Assembly (NCBI GenBank): GCA_905221605.1
Contig: CAJNDS010002475.1
Location: forward strand, 97,001 to 161,000
Origin: Symbiodinium natans
Taxonomy: Eukaryota > Sar > Dinophyceae > Suessiales > Symbiodiniaceae
Length of the DNA stretch: 64,000 nt
Direction: 5' to 3'
Under the pieces are notes generated by a model. The model made no database searches and was not told where the DNA came from. It was given only the letters and a program-made list of their open reading frames with translations. Both the position numbers and the translations under genes were made by a program. This document shows positions 12,401-24,400 of the stretch, piece after piece (position 1 is the stretch's first letter; the number at the start of each line of letters is the position of its first letter).

Positions 12401-15400
12401 GACCCCTGAAAAAGATCCCGAAATAGTAGGATTCCCTTATAACGAGGACCCCAATAAGGTACCCCCCTAATTTCGGAAACCCCGACATTGTGCAGGAATA
12501 CCGCCAGCAACATCTTCGTCGTGCCGGCCGTTTATGGAGCCCAGTTTTTTCTGTGGCAATTTTTCCATGGCTGCACTACTATTCGCTTAAGAACCCCCCC
12601 CCCAACCCCCAAACAAAAAAAACATTACCTGCGTAAGGAGGGGGTTCTTCTCCACGTCGTAGTTCAGGGGATGCGGCGACGGTTGCGCACAGAATGTAGG
12701 GTTTAGGGTTTAGGGTTTAGGGTTTTCAGCTGGGGTAGCTTGAAAGGAAGAGGTGGCTAGGCGGCGGTGATACAAGCTGTCTCGCTATCTTGAGCGCGAT
12801 CACTTTTGGGGGTTGTTAGTCATCGATTTGGCGGCCGCGATAGCGCAGAGATGGCGCTGTAGCAAAGCCGGGCTTGGATTGTTTTTAGCTTTCTGGCTTG
12901 GAACTTCTCCGGGACATATGGGGTCATTTTGCGAGTAGGCATTGCGATCAACTGCCGCATGGGGGAGATGGAGCAGTAAAAAATATGACAGAATCGTACC
13001 GTGTGCGCTTCCAATCAGCCAGTCTCATCCAGATTCGTCTCCTTTGTTCTGGTCGGTGACACGTGTTGGCGTGTTCTTGCGGTCAGATGCGAAGAATCCC
13101 ATCCGCTGCTAGAACCACGTCCTTGGAGCAAACTAAAAACTGTTTGTGCCACTACCCACTTGACGATTTCACTGACGGTGCAAGTTACCTTCATCAGAAT
13201 CGGCTCCTGCGCTCTCAGAAGACTTTAAACAGGAGCATTTGGGGGTTTCCGAAGGGTACTGCACCTATTCTTGGGGTCCTTTCTTTATGCGAATCCACTA
13301 TTTGGGGTCTAAAACCCCCCATTTTTTGGCCAATGGCAGGTGAAAGGGTTGGATCCGACGATCGACAATAAGGCCCGGACATCTCAAGGTCTGTTTTTTT
13401 TCTCAAACTCAGCTGCCAAGCACCTGAACTGCCCTTGCCAGCAGCGGTTGCCGGTTGCTGTGCTTAATTATTGCGAAGGCCCAGCTCCAAACCCTCAATC
13501 CAAGGCTTACAAGGTTGCATGGGACCCTCTCAAAGTCTTTAGGACCCCGAAACCGCACGCCACTCCCGCCATCGCGCAACGAAGGCCTTGCACGATACCT
13601 TTAGCGTCTTCGGGAACATCCTCTCTTGCAAGGCCGTGGAGGATGGTCACGAGATTGGGTGGTTGGGCTTTTCGTGTAAACTTTAGTGACTAAACCCTAT
13701 ACCCTTTGAACCTTAAACCTTAACCCAACCCGAAGCCCAATTATGTGGTCTTGCCAAAGTTAGAGGTGGGGGGGGGGGGGGGGGGGGGGCGGTTGCTAAG
13801 TCCAGGGAGGCCAGGCACTGTTTGGTGTGGCTTTGGGGCTTTGGAGGGTTGGAGTTGGGTGCTTGTGGTTTAGGCCACCGACAGTCTGGAGAGCTTCGGC
13901 ATGCTTTTCGTGTTGTGGAGGTCTCCAGACATTACATGGAGATTGGAGTACGTGTTGATCCCTTGAAGTCAACCTGACATCACCCCCCCCCACCCCCCCC
14001 CCTCAAAAAGGCACAACAATGCGGGGGCGGGTTGTTGTTTGGACTTTTATGTCCGCGCGTGGAAGTGGATAGAACTGTCGCTGAAGAGGTTTGCATTCGA
14101 TCAGATTTCAAGGAAGAATAGTCATTGAAAAGTCGTGTGCTCGTTGAACCCATATGCTTCATCTGGCGAAGCCAGGCTCGCACAGTGAACCTTCTGAACC
14201 CAAAATGCGCAAACCCACCCTCTTAAGGCCCCTTGAAACCCTGACCCGAGCAACGAAACCTGAAGCCTCGCGCGAGCCAAGCAGGTGTCGACAGACAACA
14301 ACGGCAAGTCACGAGGCTATGGCTTCGTCCACTACGAGGCTGCGCAGAGCTGCATCCAAATACGCTATCTGCCCAGAAATATCGAAAGCTTCTAGTGCGT
14401 AGGGCTTCGGCCTCAAGGCACATGCCCTGCCAGCTTTACCTTGCAGGCCCATTTTAACACCGGAACCTCAGCTTTTGTTGCACTCACTGGAACAAGCAGG
14501 GACAGCACCAACCAAGGCGAAGACCCCTAAATGCCCCCAAATCCTTTCTTCCCTTAGCTTGGTGGCCCAGTGGTCTAGTTTCCAGGTTCCCTTAAACAGA
14601 CCAAGATAAGGACTACCCGAAACAGCAGCAAGGTGTGAGGTGTTCGGCCGTTCTGTATAGGCTTGTGGATGGAGCCCTGGAGACCCAAACCTAAACTTCC
14701 TAAGCTCACACATTCTTAGGGATTAGGGTTTAGGGTTTAGGGTTTAGGAACCCTACTCAACCCCACCCTGAAAGGCCGAGGAAGCGGCGAAGATCGCCAT
14801 AGAGAAAGTCAATGGCGACTCGGTCCGACAATCATGAGCGCCGATGGCGCCCGAAGCCCTAAAAGGGCGCAGCTCTTGAGTCCATACCAGTTTAGGGATT
14901 AGGGTTTAGGGTTTAGGGTTCAAGAGCCAGGTCCTTCACAGCAACACTCATGACCGACAATAGCTGTATAAAGATAAGAGCGGCGGACTCGGTCCCCGTC
15001 TCGGTCCCGACATGTCCCTACCGCCTCTATTCTCAAGCTGCCCAGAAACCCTTGAAGAACCGCCCTCAGGCATGAAAATCGCCAACAGCACGGTCTTCGT
15101 AGGCCCCTTCATCAAGCGCGAGGCCGCGTGCTTGCGGAGGGGATGGGATTCTCGGGGGCGTAGTGGGGTTTTGGGTGCTTTAGCACTCGGAGCATCGGGG
15201 GCTTGAATGTTCAACCCGCCCTCAACTCAAGGCTGGCGACTTCGAATATCTTTAGGACTTTGAGGCCTTCGTTTTGGGGTGATGAGGTGGGTGCTTCCTG
15301 AACAGGAACGAGGTGAAGAGACCATCGTGGAGAACTACACCAACCTCTACATCAAGAACATGCCTCCTGCCGCTGCCCAAGCATGGAGGATCCGGGCCAC

Positions 15401-18400
15401 CGGAAGTCTCAACCTGCTGCTGAAATCCTCAATCCAGGACCGCAAACTCCGTAGTCGAGAGACTGCCAGCACAGGGTTTGGAGTCTAAAGTGTAGAGTTG
15501 GAGGGTTTCCGATATGGGGTTTTTCTTATAAGGGAATATTATTATTTGGGGGGGACTATACTAGAGGTCCCTTATCTTCGAAAACCCCCAGTTGTAGGTG
15601 CAAGGGTGCACGTTGACCACTGCACTCACATTGTTCTAAGACATGGGACGACGCCAAAGTGGCGGCACTGTTCGGTGAGTTCGGCGAGGTGCTCTCGCGG
15701 GCTTGTGGCAATGGGTGCACAAATTGGGGCACAAATCAGGGGCACTTTGCTAAAACTTTCAAGGAAGGAGGTGTCGCAAGGGACTCTAATGGATTTCGGG
15801 GCGCGCTTTGTTGTGTTAACCGATGTGGGGACAGGAGCTGAAGCGAGGTTCGGGGGCAGGGTTCGCATGTGGCGCTCCGGGTGCAACGGGACCAACTCGC
15901 ACAAATTCTGCAGGTCTCGAACATCTGTTGGGATGTTTGTATACTAACAGTCCTCAATCGAGATCCCAAAACGTCTGCATTAAATCAGTATTGTTCAGTT
16001 TTGGGAGCTTCGGCTTGCCTGAAAGAGTCCAAAAGACTTGATGAGCAGTGCAGCTATGCCTTTCATGCGGCTTTGGTACGCAGCGCGGTTTGCTTTTGGA
16101 CGGTTGAAGGTTATCCAGCAATGTATAGGGGTGCATCCTTGTCGAACTTGCGACTGAGGCTGTGTGAGAGTTTGGAGAACTCCAGAATCACGGAGCTCAG
16201 AAAGGATGGAGCTTTTCCTAGAAAGGCTCTGCAAAGCTGACAGAAAGGCCTTGTGAAAATCGAACATAGAGAAGCTCACAAAAATCAGCATCCCTCTAGG
16301 CCCCCACCCTGAACCCTTCGTCCTGTCCTCACGCTTCAGCCTTCTTCCTCATCTTCGAAGCCTTCCGGGGCCTCCACCCCTACAGCTCTGCCACGCCCCC
16401 ACCCCACCCCCGCCCCCCCCCTCCCCCAAAGCTTCAGTCGACTTGCCAGGTGTCCTCCTCCGTGCTTTTGAACACAGAGGACGGCAAGAGGCCAGCTGTC
16501 TAAGATGCCCAGACCTTACCCCTAAACCCTAAACCGTAAACCCTAAACCCTACACCCTAAATGACCCTAAGCTTCCTCGAGCCTGGTGTCCTTGAAACTT
16601 CATTCCTCTCGACCTCGGAGCCTCGCCCTTCGAAGGTTCCGAGCGCGCAGAGCACTTTCCGCTTCTACTGTTTGCGTAAGAATCCCCCCGCCCCCCCAAA
16701 AAAACAAAGAATTACGGATTTGTTCCTTCCTGATAAGGGCAATACAGGATCTTTCAATTTGTTTTTCGTATTTTGGGGTTCTTAAGGTAGCACTTGCCCC
16801 GATTTTCCTTGGAAGGCTGAGCGAAACGGAGGTGGCTTTCTTGGGCTCGAGGTTTCAACTGTTCAACAGTGGTTGCAGGGTTGAGGGCGTGGGAGCTGAG
16901 AGTCGCACACCGAGCCCCCCCTCAGGACCCTAAGGACTTCAACATCCAAGAGTTGCGCCGAAGGCCCCCCACCCCCCAAAAAGCAAAAAAAGCAAAACAG
17001 ACTTGATGCCCTGAGTCCCTCAAGCTATGGCCTTCACTGCGTTCCGGTTTGGGGCTTAGGGTTAGGGTTTAGGGTTCAGGATGAAGCAACAGTCCCATAA
17101 GCCCCCTTAAGAGCTGAATCGCTTGTTTCAGGTTTGCGCTCGTCAACTACAAGACCGCAGAAGCTGCCAAAGCGGCAGTCGACGCACTGCATAGGACCCG
17201 GGTTTCGGGGTTTCGGGTTTAGGGTTTAGAAACTTTGGGTTTAGGGTAAAAGGTTTCGGGTTTAGGGTGCAGGCTTTAGGGTTTAGCAAGGGTTTCCTGG
17301 GCTGGGGCGTATTTTTCCGCGGATTTTCGGGCCCTGGAGTGAAGAGAACCGCCCACAACGCCACAACATCCTGTCCCCCCGAACCGGAAAGGAAGGACAT
17401 GCGCCCGGAGCTCGGGGAGGAGGCCCTGCCAAGCCTGTATCTCAACTTCGCCTCCCCTCTTGGCAAGGCTTTGAGGAGGGTTCTGGAGGGCTTCGGGAAG
17501 GCTCAGAGGTCGGAATCCTCTCAAAGGTGAAGGGTTTTGAGAGCTTCTTTGAGGGTTTCGGGTTTGGGTTCAGGGTCTCGGGGTTTCGGGCAGTTTCGGT
17601 GTACTCTGCTCACGACAGCCGGAGGCAGCCACCGAAACCCCGAAGGAAGCCGCCGCTCCAGATGCTGACAAAGGCTCCGAAGACTGGGCTTGTTGGAGTA
17701 GTCAAGATGTGGGACTTTAGGGTTTAGGGTTTAGGGTGTGGGACTAACCCTCCATTGATGGTGAAAACGAGTTGGGCTTCTACTACTTGCTTAAGAGCCC
17801 CAAATCAAGAAAAAAAGCCTTCCACATAAGGGCATTATAGGGATTATTATCTCTTTTCTTGTTTTTTTTTTGGGGGGGGGGGAGTCTTAAGCAAAGAGTA
17901 GGCTTCGAGTTTCATTGAGCCCTTGGCAGGTGAGGACTCCAAAGAAGGCGAGGAGGAGGAGAAGGACCCCCGTGACTCCAAACGGTCCGGCCGACGGTCC
18001 TCCTCGATTTGACCCCTACCCCCGCCTACTCGAACCCTACCTTAAGTAAATAGAGCCAGACAGCCAGAGAGCAAAGAGAGCAAAGAGAGAGAGGGAAAGA
18101 GAGAGAGTGAGAGAGAGCACGAGCGAGAGAGCGACCTCTTTTAACCGAAGGATAAGGATGCCAGCGAGGAGAAGGAGGGAGACAAGGAGAAGGAAGAGGG
18201 CGAGGCACCGCCGTGAAGTTGAAGGGGGCTCCAGAGGGAACAGGGCTTTGGGGCTTCAGGGGTTTTGGAACAGACTTCGAGGTATGGGGCTCGTTAAAGG
18301 TTCAGGGAAACCCCGGTCCCTGGTGCGGCATGGGATTTAAGGATGTGTTCAGAGTTTTTGCGTTGCACTGCTTGGGGCTCAGAGCTTTTAGCGCTGCAAA

Positions 18401-21400
18401 ATAGGTTGGGGTCTGACAAGCCTTCGGGTCTGCGGTGGGATCGTGAGCAGAGCTTTACCTTGAGGCTCTACCGAACCCTCTTCTCCTAGCTGAGCTCTCG
18501 ACGCCTGCGCAGGCGTATCGTGTTTTGTTCAGGAGGTGACGGTTTGACAAGGGCCCCGAAAACCCTAAATCGCACCAAGGCCCCGAGAATCTTAGCGATC
18601 CTACTCCCGACTAAGACTTAGGGTGTACAGGTAAGTTGCTCTGCATCCTTAACTGTCTTGGCCGAAAGCCCTGACAAAGCGCCTATCAAAGCATCCCGGT
18701 CCTTACACCATGTAATTCCCGAAAAAAGGAAAAGAAAACCCAACACCCAAAACGGCCCAAACTCCACAAAACTCCCAAACTCTCAAAGCCACAAACTCCC
18801 TCTACCCTGAAAGCCCCCAAGCCTTGCGGCTGAGCAGGATCACCCCGACTACCTCCTCTACGTCCAAAGGGCTCAGACCCGACTGCCCGGCACGGCTTTG
18901 GCGGGCCTCGAACCTCGTGGACCAAATGAACCTTAAAATTGGGGGTCATATATTGCCCTATACTACTATATAACCCCTACTAAGGTCTATGAACCATAAA
19001 CCCTTTTTCGTATCATATTATTACCCTATACTACTATAACCCCTATTAAGGTCTATGAAGCATAAACCCTTTGGGGTTCATCTGGTAGAGGTTGTTTGGT
19101 AGGTTCGCGTTGTGATTTGGGGCTTTGGGTTTGCTGGGGGTTTGATGAAGGTGTCGTAGTGTTTTGGCCAAGGTGCTGTCGAAGGGCTGGCTTTTCGGTG
19201 GTGGGCAGTGTAGATGTGGTGTTTGTGGTTGGGTGGTTGGGTTTTAGGGTTCAGGGATGTTCAGGGTCTAGGGGTTGTAGGGGTTTAGATCCAGGCACTG
19301 AGCCGTGTGGCATTCCTCAAGGAGGCTTTGCAACCTGCGGCTTTCTGCCTAAGATTCGAGTTGCCGGCAGGATCCACATCCCAAACTCAAAAGAACACTG
19401 AACACGTGCTTTGGGGTTGAGGGTTCAGGTGTTAGGAGCGGGTATGGGGCTTGCGGTTTTGAGGTCTTAGAATGCCGTTCTCCCGCCCTGCTATCAAGAC
19501 AGCTGCATGCAGAATTCGTAGCTTTCTGCTATCACTATCTGGGCACGCGCCCATGGTCTCGGCCCACATGCAGGTCTGGGGCGCAAACTTGGTTTCAGGA
19601 GTTTTTCTCAAAAAGAGGTCTATACAGAAGATTCTAGGGAGTGAGTGGAGTGGAGTGAATTTGGGCACCTTAGGTGCATGACGCTGAGGCCTAGCATGCT
19701 CTCGCCACAAGAAGGTCTTGCAGCACAAGCCTTGTCTATAGCCCCCCATTATACTTGCTATTTTTATTTATTATATACTATGAAACCCAAGGGAGTATTG
19801 AAAATAATATTTGTTACAAAGTTTCTAAGGGGGAGTATAGCTGTTAAAGCCTTTGGACGGCATGAGCCCCGCTGGGCGTGGCAGCGTGCGGCCAAAGCAG
19901 CCGCGGGCCCGAGCGCAGCGCCGCGCCGCACTGAAGTTGCACAGGCATACCTATAGGGGGCCCAGTGTCGAAGGGGGCCCTAAACCTTCAGCCAAAGCAA
20001 GAGAGGGGCCGCCCTTCAAAAAGGCCACCCCCCTACAGGGACCGTATTTAAAGAAGTGGCCGTATACTGTTCTGCCAAAGGAAAGCAACTGCAAGCTGGG
20101 AGGTGGCTATGCATCATTCCGCTCGCCATGCACGGGGAGGCAGCTCCGCTTCTTAAGCCTGGATTTGGGGAGACTGCTCAGCTTGGATTCAGGTGAATAA
20201 AACTTCAAGGGCCCCTAAACCCTAAACCCTAAACCCTAAACCCTAAACCCAAAACCCTGTGGGAGGCGCAGCAGAGACTTGAGGGCCGTCAGGGTTTTAG
20301 GTTTCGAAGTGAAGGTGTCTAAACTCGAGCCTAAACTGCCCTGAGGCGGCTCCATTTAAGTGGAACCCCAAACATGTCACTACAAAAGCTCGGACCACCG
20401 TACCTTCGGCAGGTCTACGAACCCTCGATGCCATTCCCTCAGGACTGAAACCCGAACACCATAGAGGTCATAACCTTCACCCTAAACCCTGAACCCTTAA
20501 GAGCAAACCTCAACACGGCCTCTCATTGGGCCTTTCGGATCCCTCGCAGGCGTTCCTTCCCCAGCCATGGCTTGCCTGGTCCGGACGGAGAGTCTCCAGG
20601 ATTCCGTGTGCAAGCACCCTGGCGATCGTTTTTGAACGGTTTGGGGTTTAGGGTTTAGGGTTTCGGGTTTAGGGTTTAGGGCTCCCGGGCATTTTGCACC
20701 TGCCCACTTAATTGTTTTCCATGGGTTCAGAATTCGAAACAAGGCTCAGCGCCCTTATCGAAGCACTCTCAGCCGCACCCCTCAAAAAGTCGTCCATCCA
20801 AGGTGAAGCCGGTGAAGCCCTGGGTGCCAATGGCCCGTGGCCCTTGAGTGCCGCAGATGCGCGGTCGCTGGAACAGGTGCCCCCAAGCTCTTGGGATGGT
20901 TTTGGGCTATAGGGAGATTTCGGGGTTTACGCAGTTGAGACGCCCTATCTTCCGAAGACCCGACACGTGGAAATTCGGCTGGTGTGCGGCATTCTGTGTC
21001 GAGGTGATCCTGGTACACCGGCACGGCGCTCGCTTCCCCACGAAGCCCACGGGCAAGGTGGGGCAGCTCGAAGCGAAACCCTCCATTCAAGATGACGGAG
21101 TTCGATCGTCCCTACCCTACACCTACTTGGAGGCTCATGGTACTTATTAACCACTTATAACTGTACTGATAACTGTACTTATAACCACATTAGGGCACGT
21201 CAGGGGCTTACAAGTACAGTTATAGGTACAGTTATCATTGGTTAGTAAGTACCATGAACCTCCAAGCAAACGATGTTAGGAGCCAGCCCCAGCCTGCCGT
21301 TCTTGGACAGGTACAGTAGTTAAGGATACTTCGCCGCAGGCTTCTGTCGCGGGAATCTCTCCGGGCTTCTCTGAAAGTGGGCACTCCAGGGAGACTCAGC

Positions 21401-24400
21401 AAAGAGTCTCGGCGGGCTTCTCGAGGAGGGACTCTGGGCTTCTCCGATTCCCTGGGAGTGGGCCTGAAATTACTCGGCGGGAGCCTGTCTGCTTCTTTTT
21501 GGGGCGGGCACTCTACTGAGACTGGGCGGGACTTTCTGCCGGGCTTCTGGACTTCTGGACTTCTGGACTTCTTTCTGGGCGGCAGGACTCTGTAGGTTTC
21601 TTTGCTCTAGGAATGTTCAGCAGGGCTCTCGGCGAGGAGAACTCGGCGAGGAGGGCGAGGAGAAATGGTTGATTAAAAAAACAACGCCACACACCGGGGA
21701 ACGGCATGCTAAAGCCAAAGGATCAGAAGAGGCAAGCATGCTTGTGGGAAGTGTGGGAGGCTTGGGCGGTTTCAGGCTTTGGGATATGTTCTTTAGAACC
21801 CCAAACCCCTACCCCTAAACCCCTAAACCCTAAACCCTTGAAGCACGACTCTGCAGTCCACTGGACATCCAGAGGCGGATCTGGCCTGGCCGATCCGGAC
21901 GTCCTTCTGGGAAAGCTACAAAGGCCACCTGACTCCGGTGGGCAGCAAGCAGCTGCAGGACGGGGTCCTAAACCCTAAGCCCTAAACCCTCCCTCAACCC
22001 TAAACCCTAAACCCTCAGGAAGGGTCAGGCGTGAGTCTTGAGGGTAGCTGGAGAACTCCCACCATCCTTCGGCTCAAATCCCTGAAGCCTCAGGCCCAAG
22101 GACGATGAGACATTCATCAACCATTGAAGCCCTGAGCAGGAGATTGGAAACGTGCTTCGGCCTAAAATCTAAGCCCTAAACCCTAAACCCTGAGTGCCTC
22201 AAACTCCAAGCAGGAGATTGGGGACGTGCTTCGGCAGCGCTATGTTGGACGCACGCCCGGCACTGCAAGCAACCTCTTCCGGGGGATTGCGAAGATGGAT
22301 GGGAGAAGCACCTCGGTCATGACTCACGCTTCGGGCGGCTTAGGGTTTAGGGTTTCGGGTTTAGGATTTCGGGTTTTTAGGGTTGCCGGATTTTTGGAGG
22401 TTTTGGGTTTGAGGATGTCAAGGTTGGAGGGTTTTAGAGTGGCAAAGAAATGGAAGAGTGTGGGGTTTTGCAACTGCCTGGGCTGTGACTCTTTTTGTGT
22501 GGGCTGCCGCACGTCTCCGCTGAGAACTTGCTCAAGGGATTCTTTTTACTTAGTAGCCCAGTGGTACCCTTTACCCTTTTTTTTGGTTACGAGTTCCCTT
22601 ATAAAGTAACCGACCCAAAAAAGGGTGCCCTTATTATAATATGGTTACTGGGCTACTGGGTTTAGTTCGGCATTGCAGGCATAGCTGTTTACACCTCCAA
22701 CGTGCAACGGACATTGCAGAGCGCCTGGGCTTTTCTGCTTGGTTTTGTGCCCTTGGCCGCGGTGTTCTTCGCATTCCGATCAGAGCGCGTCTTCGCGGAT
22801 GCAGAGCGCCGAACTGTGGGCATCCCCATTTACATCGAGGATGCCGTCGACTCTGACGACAAGCTGTTCCATGAGTTGCTTGTAGTGCGAGAGCAATCTT
22901 TACCTACTATTTGCTTCAGAACCCCAAAAGAATAAAAACAATGGTCCCTATATTGCCCTTATTAAGGAAGAACGTTTTTAATTTTTTCGGGGTACTTAAG
23001 CAATTAGTAGTTAATCTTGCAACTCTAAGAGCTCGAATGCCTTCAGGAGGCGCCGGTTCGGAAGCCGGTTCCCAGCACCAAGGTGGAAGCTGGATGATGG
23101 CTACGAGGCCTGGAGGGCGGAGAACACAAAGCAGTCTCGCTTTCTGAAAGATGCAGCCGCCCGGCCAGAATACCGGCAACTCCTCGACAAGCTGTACAAG
23201 TGCAGCAGGGAAGAGCGATTGGCCCCAAAGAAGGGCATCATGGAAAGGCTCCTCTCTTGGGGAAACGCTTAGCAAAGATTTTTGGCTCTACCGGCTTCGG
23301 GATGAAGATTTGTGGGTTGCAGGTTCTTTCTTGGATTTCACTGCGGGGGTTCCGGTGCATTTTTTGTCCTAGGTGTGGAAGGGATGCTTTTCCTTGGTAT
23401 GGGGGGCGGTGGCGGCTTTTTTAAACTAGGCACATCAGAACTGTTCTTTACTAGGTGCGTGGCAGGCCTCTGGCTTGGTAAGTCCCCTAGTACCCTAGCC
23501 CTAGTACTGCTAAGAGTAAGAGTAAGAGTAAGAAGAGTAAGAAGAGCAAGAAGAGCAAGAAGAGCAAGAGGAGTAAAAAGGCACCCAAAAACACGGCATT
23601 GCAAAAACGATGTTGTGACGAGCGTTGCCTCGGCTGATCGTACTCGACTTTTTTAGCATTATGCTGATCGTTGCTCAAGCTTCTTGGTGGTGATGTTTGC
23701 TTTTGTTGCTACTGTTCCGATGGCGGTGGGTCGCAGCCCAACCTTGCCATGCCGAGTTAACACACCTAGGAGCAAAAGACAAGCCTTGGGCTGCAAGGTC
23801 TCGTGTGTGGGCAGTTGGTAGGGTTAAGGTTTAGGGTTCCTGAGGGTTTAGGGTTGAGGGTTGAGGGTTTAGGCTTAGTTTTTAGGGTTTCGGGTTTAGC
23901 GTTTAAGGCGTCCAGGGACCAGAACTAGAGCATCGCGATCGAAAAGATCCGAAGCATGGGCCCTAGTTATGTAGAGTGCATAATACGGGTTACAAAAAAC
24001 AGGGGACCCAAATTAACCTGGAACCTGAGACATTGCCCCCTCAACCAGAAGAACCTCCCAACTTCGCCCCCCGACGACGAGTTCGAAGCCTTGGAAGGCC
24101 GGAGTTGAGAAAACCCGGGAAATCCCCAGCTCCTGAGGAATCCCTAGATCCCTCCGAAAGGATTTAGAACCTTCAGAAGGCTTCAGAAGGCAACAAAAGG
24201 GCTTCCGATGGGCTTGAGAGTCCTAAATCCTTAGCCCCTCCTTAGCCCCTTGTAAGGCTCATTGCTGCCAAAGACTTGGACACGCAGGTGCGGGACGGGC
24301 AGATCTCCAAGCCTCAACTCCTGTGTGCTTATAGGGTTGTTCTGTGTGAGGTTGACACTTCATACGAAGGCTGCTGAAGCCCTCACCGCCCCAAACTCGA

